Source of the DNA: Vreelandella salicampi
GTDB taxonomy: Bacteria; Pseudomonadota; Gammaproteobacteria; Pseudomonadales; Halomonadaceae
Direction of reading: 5' to 3'
Assembly: GCF_013415105.1 (NCBI RefSeq)
Contig: NZ_JACCDF010000010.1
Location: 62,001-126,000, forward strand
Length of the DNA stretch: 64,000 bases
Each line of letters starts with the position of its first letter. Position 1 is the stretch's first letter. Positions 1 to 6,984 of this stretch are shown one piece after another. A program made the position numbers and the translations under genes. The notes below the pieces were generated by a model that searched no databases, was not told the DNA's origin, and saw nothing but the letters and a program-made list of their open reading frames with translations.

Positions 1-43
1 TGACCCCTTTATGCTTATGCGCAATTTTCAAAGGCTGGCGATA

Positions 44-185
44 ATGTTAACGCGCATGCGCATTTTTCTAGCGAGTCTTACGAAGAAAAATGGTGTTTTC
101 CCCTTTTTTATCAGTAGATTAGGGGCTTTTGGCAAGGTGGGGCTTCTCAGAAAAACGCGCATGCGCATGAATAAAACTGTTAATG
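44..185 (+). other. Long attC site (attC0), end of a cassette cut by the window edge
   Basis: The palindrome GCGCATGCGC occurs at 52-61 and 157-166. The 18 bases at 52-69 match the reverse complement of 149-166 at 17 of 18 positions, so the strand can form a long hairpin about 115 nt across. Outer cores are TGTTAAC at 45-51 and GTTAATG at 179-185, and the crossover G is 179. The span of about 140 bp is at the long end for attC sites. Confidence 0.7.
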
Positions 186-190
186 GAATC

Positions 191-541
191 ATGAAATCGA
201 CTCACGCAGCTATTGCCGTTCTCGCCTCTCTCGCTGTATCAGTGGGGCTTAATGCCTTTCTTTTTTGGCAGAATACTAAGTGGGAGGAAGCTTTTTTCAA
301 GCAAGTTGGAACAGTCGCACAAGTCGAGATGCTCTTCAAAGCATCAGACGCGGATACATCCTACTCAAATATGCTCACACTTTCGCGGGATCTATTCGGA
401 AGTTCAGTCTCGGAGGCCGAGGCAGATAGCATTCACCTTCAGTTCGGGGCGGACCAGAGTGCTATTCAGCTGGTGGATGCGAAACTCCTTTTCAAAGATG
501 GGGAGTTCTATGGTACGAAAGTCTATCTGCCAGGCCATTAA
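191..541 (+). CDS. Small membrane-anchored protein of cassette 1, unknown function
   Basis: A protein of 116 residues. I chose the ATG at 191 because it lies 11 bp inside the cassette boundary; in-frame ATGs further left fall inside attC0. Residues about 5-22 form one hydrophobic segment (THAAIAVLASLAVSVG followed by LNAFLFW), which could be a signal anchor. The remainder is soluble and moderately acidic, with no motif I recognise. The stop codon sits at the left core of the cassette's attC, as is common for cassette genes. A short hydrophobic segment followed by an outer domain suggests an inner-membrane protein facing the periplasm. No function can be assigned. Confidence 0.6.
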   Translation: MKSTHAAIAVLASLAVSVGLNAFLFWQNTKWEEAFFKQVGTVAQVEMLFKASDADTSYSNMLTLSRDLFGSSVSEAEADSIHLQFGADQSAIQLVDAKLLFKDGEFYGTKVYLPGH

Positions 542-613
542 CAAGGCGCAGCACTACGCAGCCTTCGGCTGCCGGACGCTCGCAAGCTCGCGCCGGTGTG
601 CGCGGCGTTAGGG
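536..613 (+). other. attC site of cassette 1
   Basis: Outer cores are CATTAAC (536-542) and GTTAGGG (607-613). The arms TAACAAGGCGCAGCAC and GTGTGCGCGGCGTTAG are imperfectly complementary, as in attC sites folded from one strand. The centre carries nested GC-rich hairpins (GCAGCCTTCGGCTGC, and GCTCGCAAGCTCGCGC). Confidence 0.85.
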
Positions 614-652
614 CTTCTAGAAAATTGTATTTCAACCAAAAAGACATATGAG

Positions 653-1495
653 ATGCTAAGAGATTTTTTTAAATTAAATGGTTCGTTTGAAGAGTTTGAT
701 GAAGAACGAATGTCAAGTCAGATAAAGACAAGCAAGCACATTGTCAATGTTTTGTTTCGGCCAGACGAACTGAAGGAAAAGAAGATCGATAGTATCAAAT
801 TTGAAAATGTCTCTCTTTCAAAAACTAAGATTTCAAAATGTACATTTAGGAACTGCTCGTTCGAAGATTGCCTATTCATAGGGTCCCTATTTGATGAAGT
901 TGAGTTCCACAAATGCACGTTTAAGAACTGCAATTTCTTCAAATCTAAGTTTTCGAAAATATATGGTCGCCCTGAACAGTTTAAGAGTTCAGTAACTGAC
1001 GAAAAATACTCCAATATCGCCGTCCATCTATATCAGCAACTTAGAGAGAATTATCACGCCGAGTCACAGAGAGAATTTAAAAATGAGGCTGAGTATTATT
1101 TCTCTAAGTGGAAGCGAAAGCTTGCGGTAGTAGAAGCAAAAAGAGAATGCCTCCCTAAATATAAGTATATCCCGACCTATATTGCCTCTTTGCTGTATGA
1201 TTTGATTTTAGGGTATGGGTATAGGCTTAGAAATCTGGTTATTTCAACTATCGTTTTGGTTACAGTGGTTGTAACAATAAATCACTGGTTTGCAGAATGC
1301 CTTTTTATCGGTGACGAGCGTCCTTCAGTTATAAAATCCATATATTTCACCATAACGACAATGGCTACTTTAGGTGCATCTGGATTCTCCCCTCTAAGTG
1401 AGACTGGTTATGCCGTAGTAACCATCAACGTGCTAATCGGAATTAGTCTGCTTACAGCAACTCTTAATTCAATTTTTCGAAAGGTCATAAGATGA
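653..1495 (+). CDS. Pentapeptide-repeat protein with C-terminal two-helix ion-channel domain
   Basis: A protein of 280 residues; the ATG at 653 is the first good start inside cassette 2. Residues about 62-105 hold pentapeptide-type repeats (for example CTFRNCSFEDCLF and CTFKNCNFFKSKF), which form a right-handed beta-helix. A charged helical linker follows. The last 90 residues hold two hydrophobic helices flanking a pore-loop-like segment (TITTMATLGASGFSP). This resembles the Ion_trans_2 potassium-channel fold, but the usual TVGYGD filter is replaced. The stop overlaps the start of the next gene by 4 bp (ATGA), so the two are translationally coupled. Inference: a membrane effector controlled by its partner. 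The ion specificity cannot be read from the sequence. Confidence 0.75.
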   Translation: MLRDFFKLNGSFEEFDEERMSSQIKTSKHIVNVLFRPDELKEKKIDSIKFENVSLSKTKISKCTFRNCSFEDCLFIGSLFDEVEFHKCTFKNCNFFKSKFSKIYGRPEQFKSSVTDEKYSNIAVHLYQQLRENYHAESQREFKNEAEYYFSKWKRKLAVVEAKRECLPKYKYIPTYIASLLYDLILGYGYRLRNLVISTIVLVTVVVTINHWFAECLFIGDERPSVIKSIYFTITTMATLGASGFSPLSETGYAVVTINVLIGISLLTATLNSIFRKVIR

Positions 1496-2322
1496 CCACC
1501 GTGATTGAGTTTGGAAGCCGTCGCCATGGATGTCATGATTTGTTCTCCGACAAAGATGTATATCTACTTTGTGGGCCAAATGACGATGTATCTCAAGAAA
1601 AAGGCAAGCTAGAAAGACAGGGTTATTCGGTAACCGTATCTTCTAGAGATCGGGCTGAGTATTTGTCCGCCAAAGGAAGCTTATTTATTCACCACGTTTT
1701 TTTTGAAGGATTGGTAACCGAAGGAAGCGATGAAGATAGGATAAAAATAAAAAATATGTGGCGTTCAGCACCATGCTATGACCAAGAAATTGAAGAAAAT
1801 ATTGAAATGTTGGGGGTTCTAGAAGCAATCCCTTCAACAATAGAAGCTTTGGCTACAGTTAACGATATAGTAATTTGTAGCCTTCGAAATATACTGATAA
1901 GGAAATTGGCAAACAATGGGTTTTTTGTTTTTTCATGGAGGGATGTGCTCGCCCAAAGTAAAAGACATAATTTGATAAATGATGTTGATGAAAAGATAAT
2001 GCGTCAAGCGAGAATATATAAAAATGGGTACCGATTAGGATTGGCTCCAAAATTAGATTGGAGTTTTTTTGAGCATCTCGAGCAAATTACAAAAAAGATA
2101 ATGGATAAGAACAGAAAGTTTAGGTTTGGTAGCCACAAGGAGGTTCTAGCAGCCCCCGAGAAAGCGATAGAGGGATCGTATTCTCAGCTACGAACAATAG
2201 AGCTACTATGCTCTCATTATCACTTTCACGAAAGCATGAGAAAGTACTCTGTACTTGTAAAAGATCCGGCCTACTTTTCTACTTTTGGCCCTAACAAAGC
2301 ATTGCAGCGGACAAGCCGCTGA
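1492..2322 (+). CDS. Nucleotidyltransferase-fold protein, cassette 2
   Basis: A protein of 276 residues. The N-terminus carries a polymerase-beta/MNT-type motif: GSRRHG at residues 8-13, then SDKDVYLL from residue 20. This fits the family pattern GS, about ten residues, then two acidic metal ligands spaced by one. The rest is mostly helical and not recognised. The start overlaps the channel gene upstream by 4 bp. The last residues (NKALQRTSR) are translated from the attC site, so the gene's original stop appears lost or was never separate from the recombination site. Possible roles are a second-messenger cyclase, an antibiotic or tRNA nucleotidyltransferase, or an MNT-type antitoxin. Pairing with a membrane effector makes a defence role plausible but unproven. 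Confidence 0.65.
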   Translation: MTTVIEFGSRRHGCHDLFSDKDVYLLCGPNDDVSQEKGKLERQGYSVTVSSRDRAEYLSAKGSLFIHHVFFEGLVTEGSDEDRIKIKNMWRSAPCYDQEIEENIEMLGVLEAIPSTIEALATVNDIVICSLRNILIRKLANNGFFVFSWRDVLAQSKRHNLINDVDEKIMRQARIYKNGYRLGLAPKLDWSFFEHLEQITKKIMDKNRKFRFGSHKEVLAAPEKAIEGSYSQLRTIELLCSHYHFHESMRKYSVLVKDPAYFSTFGPNKALQRTSR

Positions 2323-2336
2323 ATGCGGCGTTAGAG
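2289..2336 (+). other. attC site of cassette 2
   Basis: Outer cores are CCCTAAC (2289-2295) and GTTAGAG (2330-2336). The arms TAACAAAGCATTGCAGCGG and CCGCTGAATGCGGCGTTAG are complementary apart from a few bulged bases. Compact form of about 48 bp. The end of the preceding gene reads into it. Confidence 0.92.
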
Positions 2337-2343
2337 CTACCAA

Positions 2344-2814
2344 ATGAATATAAGATTAGCCCATAATTCGAAGCATGGGGACCATCTAGCATTACTGGCT
2401 TCGTTAATTGAACGGTCTGAAGAATCGATACTTTGCTCGGGTTGGATCAAGCCGAAGGGAATTCAGGCACTTCGTCCTGCGATAGAGGAGGCACTTAGGA
2501 GAAAAGCAAAGATTTCGATCATTTCAAACAAATTTCATACTAAAGGTAACTCCGCCAAGACTATTGCCAAATGGCCGAATGTCACTCATCTCATGGCTAC
2601 CAAAAATCATCGAACTATACATTCGAAGATTTACTATTTTCAAACAGGAGATTCCTATAGCGCGGTCATTGGCTCCGCAAATATTACACAAGGCGGGCTA
2701 TCGAGCAGTGACGAATTGAGCGTACATATTGCAGGGCACCTAGGCGATGATATTCAAAAAGAAATCAGAGGGTATCTGGATGAAGTGCAAAGCTATCTAC
2801 GAACGCAGCTCTAA
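2344..2814 (+). CDS. Phospholipase-D-like protein, single HKD motif, cassette 3
   Basis: A protein of 156 residues starting just inside the cassette boundary. It has one PLD-type catalytic motif near residue 97 (IHSKIYYFQTGD), followed by the conserved GSANIT element and a GLSSSDEL segment. Single-HKD proteins of this size usually act as dimers that build one active site from two chains. Family members include Nuc-type nucleases, the nuclease parts of restriction or defence systems, and lipid hydrolases. No signal peptide is visible, so a cytoplasmic nuclease-like role is more likely than a secreted phospholipase. The stop codon TAA overlaps the left core of the cassette's attC site. Confidence 0.75.
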   Translation: MNIRLAHNSKHGDHLALLASLIERSEESILCSGWIKPKGIQALRPAIEEALRRKAKISIISNKFHTKGNSAKTIAKWPNVTHLMATKNHRTIHSKIYYFQTGDSYSAVIGSANITQGGLSSSDELSVHIAGHLGDDIQKEIRGYLDEVQSYLRTQL

Positions 2815-2856
2815 CAAGGCCAAGCACGCGACCAGCGCATGCTGCGGGCGTTAGCA
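2809..2856 (+). other. attC site of cassette 3
   Basis: Outer cores are CTCTAAC (2809-2815) and GTTAGCA (2850-2856). The inner arms GGCCAAGCACGC and GCATGCTGCGGGC are imperfectly complementary. About 48 bp. Confidence 0.88.
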
Positions 2857-2913
2857 GCGGCACTTCTCCTCCCATACCTTGCGAGGTGAGTAAAAAGGGA
2901 ATAATTTATACTC

Positions 2914-3177
2914 ATGGATGAATTTGAATTCGACGAAGCCAAAAGCCTGGCCAATCTGGACAAGCACGGTATCGACTTCGTGGCTGCCCAGGGGCTGTGG
3001 AAAGATCCGTATCTGCTGGAACTCCGCGCAAAATCACAGGATGAGCCGAGGTTCTTGCTGGTAGGCAAGATTGGTGAAAAGCACTGGTCGGCTGTCGTCA
3101 CATACAGGGAAGGTCGTATTCGTCTGATTTCAGTCAGGCGCTCTCGCAAGAAGGAGGTTGAGCTCTATGAAAGCTAA
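2914..3177 (+). CDS. brnT: BrnT family toxin
   Basis: A protein of 87 residues matching the BrnT family in length and pattern: the N-terminal FEFDEAKSLANLDKHGIDF, the central LVGKIGEKHWSAVVTYRE, and the C-terminal IRLISVRRSRKKEVELY. BrnT toxins are RelE-fold ribonucleases that inhibit translation and are neutralised by BrnA. The gene overlaps brnA by 11 bp in the usual toxin-first order. It lies alone with its antitoxin in cassette 4; toxin-antitoxin cassettes are known to stabilise arrays, because losing the cassette is costly to the cell. Confidence 0.92.
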   Translation: MDEFEFDEAKSLANLDKHGIDFVAAQGLWKDPYLLELRAKSQDEPRFLLVGKIGEKHWSAVVTYREGRIRLISVRRSRKKEVELYES

Positions 3178-3436
3178 AGATTTCGATAAAAAATTCGAAG
3201 AAGGTCAGGAAGATATCGTTGATGATCTTGATCTTTCTTCCGCTCGCCGCGTCAATCAAGAACAGAAGCGAATCAACGTCGATTTTCCGGCTTGGGTTGT
3301 AGAATCGTTGGACCGTGAGGCTGCACGTATTGGCGTTACCCGCCAATCTATCATCAAGGTGTGGTTGGTGGAGCGACTTCAAGCAGAGTCTGCTAACAAG
3401 CCGCTCAATGGTGACGCTGCAGGCGGCGCACATTAG
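3167..3436 (+). CDS. brnA: BrnA family antitoxin
   Basis: A protein of 89 residues. A strong ribosome site AAGGAGG at 3151-3157 sits 9 bp before the ATG at 3167, which decides the start over the TTG at 3158. The acidic N-terminus should wrap the toxin. The C-terminal half (RINVDFPAWVVESLDREA, then GVTRQSIIKVWLVERL) is a ribbon-helix-helix DNA-binding domain, so BrnA probably represses its own promoter in complex with BrnT. The last 15 or so residues are translated from the attC site, giving a tail (SANKPLNGDAAGGAH) that is probably not part of the ancestral fold. Confidence 0.9.
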   Translation: MKAKDFDKKFEEGQEDIVDDLDLSSARRVNQEQKRINVDFPAWVVESLDREAARIGVTRQSIIKVWLVERLQAESANKPLNGDAAGGAH

Positions 3437-3449
3437 CCGAGCGTTAACA
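3391..3449 (+). other. attC site of cassette 4, last recognised site of the array
   Basis: Outer cores are TGCTAAC (3391-3397) and GTTAACA (3443-3449), with a GC-rich inverted centre (GCCGCTCAATGG, GCTGCAGGCGGC). The next cassette would have to end with CTGTTAAC before another attC; I see none downstream, so the array appears to end here. Confidence 0.82.
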
Positions 3450-3763
3450 GCATTGAGGTTCCACCGCGGCCGTTCTCTACCGTTCGAGAAGTTGTATGAA
3501 CGTATGCAGCGAGGCTTCACAATCTCCGTTGTGACCCTGTCAGCCCTCCGAGAGTGTGTTTGATCCAGAACCTTGTTTTAATGGAGTAAACGAGTTGGAA
3601 TGTGAGCTAAAGCAATATCAGCCAAGGCGCTTTGGGAGACGCTACTTTCATAAGTGCGGACAGTTATAGAGATTTATCAAAGCCTCTGGGTGACTTTCTG
3701 GCCTTTCCGAGTCACATATCTTAGGTTGTTCGGGGTGGAGCCACCGTCGAGAAGGAAAGAGCC
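3450..3763. other. Non-coding junction right of the array
   Basis: About 310 bp without a convincing gene. A 37-codon frame starting with GTG at 3549 exists but has no ribosome site. The stretch separates the cassette array from the backbone and probably holds the promoter of the MscS gene. A GGAA-type ribosome site lies just before 3764. Confidence 0.5.
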
Positions 3764-4870
3764 ATGCTGAAAGCGTTGGAAGCAGGTTTACAGGCCTGGA
3801 TGTTTCCGGGCATTTCGGCGTTGCTTGCCGTGATAGCCAGTTACATCCTCTACCGGCTGACGCTAGCGGTGATCCGACACTTTTCGAAACGGCGAACCGT
3901 CCCCCGGCTGTTTCTGGACGCGGTTGCCAAAGCGCTGGGCTTGGTCATCAGCCTGCTGGTACTCAGGGCTATGCTCGATGGCGCTCCGGATGACCTGCTG
4001 CTCTTGGTGCCGGTGAAACAGATAGCCACATTGCTACTGATTCTGTCACTGACGTGGGCAGCCGTTCGCCTGACCTCGGTCATTGGTGACGTTATCGTGT
4101 TACTGAATCCGGTATTGGAAGGACAGTGGAAACGGGCCCGCAAAGTAGAGACACAGACACGCTTTTTGGTCCGTTGCCTGAATGTCCTCGTTATCATCGT
4201 GGGCATTGGTGCCGCGCTGATGACCTTCGAGCCGGTACAGAAAGTGGGCGCCAGTCTGCTGGCGTCCGCAGGTGTTGGCGGCATTGTCCTGGGTTTTGCG
4301 GCACGGCCGGTACTCAGTAATCTCTTGTCGGGCATTCAGATTGCGCTCACCCAGCCGTTCCGCATTGATGATGTGCTGATCGTGCAGGGCGAGTGGTGCT
4401 GGGTCGAGGAAGTGACTGCCACCTACGTCGTTCTGCGGGTGTGGGACCAGCGTCGGCTTATAGTACCGCTGCAGTGGTTTATCGAGAACCCTTTCCAGAA
4501 CTGGTCGCGGAATACGGCGGATTTGCAGGGAACGGTCTTTATCTGGGTTGATTACACCATGCCCATCGAGCCACTGCGCCAGGAGTTCTCGCGCTTGCTG
4601 GATACGATGAAGCAGTGGGATGGCAAGGTGGCGACTGTTCAGGTTACTGACTCCAATGAACAGGCGTTACAGGTCCGCTTCCTTATGAGTGCACCTAATT
4701 CCAACCAGAACTGGGATCTGCGATGCGCTATCCGTGAGGGGCTGGTGACATTTATACAGCAGCATTACCCCTCGCAACTGCCCCGCCTTCGGGCGCGATT
4801 GGTGGATACTTCTCCGGAGTTTGAAGGCAGCACCCAACAACCTGACGGACCCCCAAAGAGAACCGCCTGA
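3764..4870 (+). CDS. MscS-family mechanosensitive ion channel
   Basis: A protein of 368 residues. Hydrophobic helices lie at about 12-38, 55-71, 85-103 and 138-154. The pore-lining helix follows at 161-190 with the Gly/Ala-rich MscS signature (ASAGVGGIVLGFAARPV). Then comes the beta domain (QPFRIDDVLIVQGEWCWVEE) and the element VPLQWFIENPFQNWSR. MscS-type channels open under membrane tension and release solutes on osmotic downshock, which suits a halophile that accumulates ectoines. A GAAGGAAAG ribosome site precedes the ATG. It is larger than E. coli MscS (286 residues) because of extra N-terminal helices, so it is a YnaI/YbdG-like relative rather than MscS itself. Confidence 0.9.
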   Translation: MLKALEAGLQAWMFPGISALLAVIASYILYRLTLAVIRHFSKRRTVPRLFLDAVAKALGLVISLLVLRAMLDGAPDDLLLLVPVKQIATLLLILSLTWAAVRLTSVIGDVIVLLNPVLEGQWKRARKVETQTRFLVRCLNVLVIIVGIGAALMTFEPVQKVGASLLASAGVGGIVLGFAARPVLSNLLSGIQIALTQPFRIDDVLIVQGEWCWVEEVTATYVVLRVWDQRRLIVPLQWFIENPFQNWSRNTADLQGTVFIWVDYTMPIEPLRQEFSRLLDTMKQWDGKVATVQVTDSNEQALQVRFLMSAPNSNQNWDLRCAIREGLVTFIQQHYPSQLPRLRARLVDTSPEFEGSTQQPDGPPKRTA

Positions 4871-5097
4871 GGTATCTGGGCTCGGACGCCGATTCCAATC
4901 TGGCAATCGAAAAAAAGCCGTAGGGCTGTCGCCAGAATTTCCTATTCTGGCTGGGCCTAATACGGGGGCAGGGTGACGAATGTCATCTGTGGGCGTCCCA
5001 TTGCCTCGCAGATGGCTGCAGCATTGACCCCATCATTCTTGTGGCTCTTCACAAATGAAGACCACGCTAGAATGGCCGTTTACATACCCGGTATCCC

Positions 5098-6273
5098 TCA
5101 AGATATGCGCCGCATGGCACGCGTCACGGCAGCAGGCGGTATCCGCGTCAGGCTGGTGGCGAGACTCAAACTACGGGGCGTCAAACCAGCCAAGCTCATG
5201 AGCAAGCGTCGGCTGGGCGACCAGCGGCTTGCGCGATAGAGAAGGCCAGCCCGCCAGATTTGGCGGGCAATATCGCGACGAATATGGCGATGATAATGGC
5301 CCGCGTCTAAACCCGCGAGATAATCGCTGGCAGCCACGACTCCGCTATGGAGGGCAATGCCCATTCCATCACCTGAAAACGAAGGAATCACCCCAACCTG
5401 ATCGCCTAACCGATAGATATTGTCTGCGTCATTGGCAGGCGGGTGATAGACAAAACCATAAGGTACGCGGTAAATGGACAGGGGCTGCGAGAGCAGGGGT
5501 GTGGCGTTGGATAAGCGTCGCTGCAAGTGGGGGCAGGTACGCAACAATTCTTCCAGTAAGCCTTCCCAGGTACCACCACAGGCTTTCAGCCAGCTACCTT
5601 TAGCCAATAGACAGAGGTTAACCCGGCCATCCTCAACGCGTTGCAGGCCTGCATAGCCATGGGCAAACAAGACCAACTCGACATGGTTGGCGAGCGCATC
5701 ACACTGCGCGCTATCAACGTCGAAATGCATCTTGAAGCCGACCAGGTCTTCGGGAGGGGTAACGGGATGACGCCGCAATTCGCGCAGGTCGTGCTTGCCG
5801 GTGGCCAGAAATAACGTGTTGGTGCTCACTTTTCCGGCGCTTTTAACGTCGAGATCAATATGAGACCCACTGACGTTAGAGACACTGGCACGCTGGCCAC
5901 GCCAGAGTGACGCACCACTCTCAGATGCATGATTCAGCAAGGCCTCATCCAGACGAAAGCGCGAAAGCCCGAGAGCATGAAACGGCAAGGCTGTTTCCAC
6001 GATTGTTTTCTCGCGGATGAGACGCAAGTGGGAGATGACGTGACCCCCTAGTGCATCCAGATCCAGACCAAGTCGTCTGAGGTAGCTTTGTGTTTCCGCG
6101 CTCAGAAATTCGCCGCAAATTTTGTGGGTGGCAGTGGCCTCACGCTCCAATAGCATCACCTCACGGCCTGCCTTGGCCAACATACAAGCCGCGCCAGCCC
6201 CAGCCGGGCCCCCACCGACAACGACCACCTCGGCTGTCGTCGGTGGTATTTTTGTGGAAGCAGTGGTTTGCAT
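5098..6273 (-). CDS. FAD-dependent oxidoreductase of the type III PKS operon
   Basis: A protein of 391 residues with the N-terminal dinucleotide-binding motif VVVVGGGPAGAGAACMLAKA at about 16-35 and the second FAD motif RLGDQVGVIPSFSGDGMGIA in the C-terminal half. This places it in the geranylgeranyl-reductase/hydroxylase branch of flavoproteins. I use the ATG at 6273: it follows the methyltransferase stop by 5 bp and starts a normal family N-terminus. It is the third gene of PKS, methyltransferase, flavoprotein. In Streptomyces the same set of functions (srsA, srsB, srsC) makes methylated, hydroxylated phenolic lipids. By analogy this enzyme would oxidise the resorcinol or pyrone ring to a quinol or quinone; that step is inferred. 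Confidence 0.78.
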   Translation of the reverse strand: MQTTASTKIPPTTAEVVVVGGGPAGAGAACMLAKAGREVMLLEREATATHKICGEFLSAETQSYLRRLGLDLDALGGHVISHLRLIREKTIVETALPFHALGLSRFRLDEALLNHASESGASLWRGQRASVSNVSGSHIDLDVKSAGKVSTNTLFLATGKHDLRELRRHPVTPPEDLVGFKMHFDVDSAQCDALANHVELVLFAHGYAGLQRVEDGRVNLCLLAKGSWLKACGGTWEGLLEELLRTCPHLQRRLSNATPLLSQPLSIYRVPYGFVYHPPANDADNIYRLGDQVGVIPSFSGDGMGIALHSGVVAASDYLAGLDAGHYHRHIRRDIARQIWRAGLLYRASRWSPSRRLLMSLAGLTPRSLSLATSLTRIPPAAVTRAMRRIS

Positions 6274-6278
6274 GGCGG

Positions 6279-6980
6279 TTATTTCAGCCTTCCGACACAC
6301 AGACGAAACGGCACATGCCAGCGGATATCCGCAGAGATATCTGCTTGCGCCAATAAAGCCTGCCAATCGGCACGACGAAAACTACGGGCAACGGAGATTG
6401 CCCCGTCATGACGGACGATAGGGTGCCAGTGGGCCAACCCCGCCAATAGTGAATAGCCATAGTAGGCCAGTGGATGACGGTGCAGGTCGGCAATAAACCA
6501 CCCACGCCGAGCATGCCGCTCCATCCATTGCAGGAAATTCACGACCTGGCTATCACTAAGGTGATGGGTGAACTGCGAGCTTACGATGAAATCGGGAGGC
6601 AGTGCCGGTGTAAAGGTAAAGACATCGCCCGTGTAATAGGCAATATCCATGCTCAACGGGGTGGTCTGCCGAGCCGCGATGGCGCTGTTTGGGTTCATGT
6701 CGAGGCCTTGCAGTGTGACCTTGATATCACGCTGATCGGCAAAGCAATGAATCGCTCGCAGCAAATCGCCCTGGCCACAGGCGACATCCAGAAGGGTAAT
6801 GGGGGTGTTGGCAGGTAATCCGCGTATCGCCTGGTCCAGCCAGTGCAGTGTGGCCTGATGAGTCCGGGTCACCCGATTGACAGCGGCCAGGTCGGCCAGG
6901 CATTGGTTGTAATCTTCTCTGCTGATGTCGTCATTATCCATCAGCTCGGGTTCGGAACTGCGCTCTTTCAGCAACTTCAT
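6279..6980 (-). CDS. SAM-dependent methyltransferase of the type III PKS operon
   Basis: A protein of 233 residues with class I methyltransferase motif I at 63-72 (LLDVACGQGD), a later acidic loop (LQGLDMNPNS), and a catalytic-region segment FIVSSQFTHHLSD. The ATG at 6980 is 4 bp after the PKS stop codon; longer in-frame extensions overlap the PKS gene and look artefactual. It belongs with UbiE/Coq5-like small-molecule methyltransferases. From its place in the operon it should methylate the polyketide ring on oxygen or carbon. A downstream ribosome site GGAAGG overlaps its end and serves the flavoprotein gene. Confidence 0.82.
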   Translation of the reverse strand: MKLLKERSSEPELMDNDDISREDYNQCLADLAAVNRVTRTHQATLHWLDQAIRGLPANTPITLLDVACGQGDLLRAIHCFADQRDIKVTLQGLDMNPNSAIAARQTTPLSMDIAYYTGDVFTFTPALPPDFIVSSQFTHHLSDSQVVNFLQWMERHARRGWFIADLHRHPLAYYGYSLLAGLAHWHPIVRHDGAISVARSFRRADWQALLAQADISADIRWHVPFRLCVGRLK

Positions 6981-6984
6981 GAGA

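Larger units (their letters stand above)
44..3449 (+). mobile_element. Integron gene-cassette array (four complete cassettes)
   Basis: Five attC-like sites divide this stretch into cassettes at 180-607, 608-2330, 2331-2850 and 2851-3443. Each boundary falls after the G of a GTTRRR-type core. In each cassette the first seven bases (TTAATGG, TTAGGGC, TTAGAGC, TTAGCAG) are the exact reverse complement of the bases that begin its own attC (CCATTAA, GCCCTAA, GCTCTAA, CTGCTAA). That is the signature expected when circular cassettes insert at a G/TT crossover. All cassette genes run left to right, and each starts close to its left boundary. The genes are AT-rich compared with the rest of the window. 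No integrase is visible; by the usual layout it would lie to the left, outside the window. Confidence 0.9.

Noticed and set aside
3549..3662. 37-codon frame right of the cassette array (starts GTG, ends KCGQL)
   Set aside because: No ribosome site and no recognised motif; may be a remnant, but I cannot support a gene.
4932..4950. Hairpin CCAGAAT/ATTCTGG after the MscS gene
   Set aside because: A 7-bp AT-rich stem without a T run is too weak to call a terminator.
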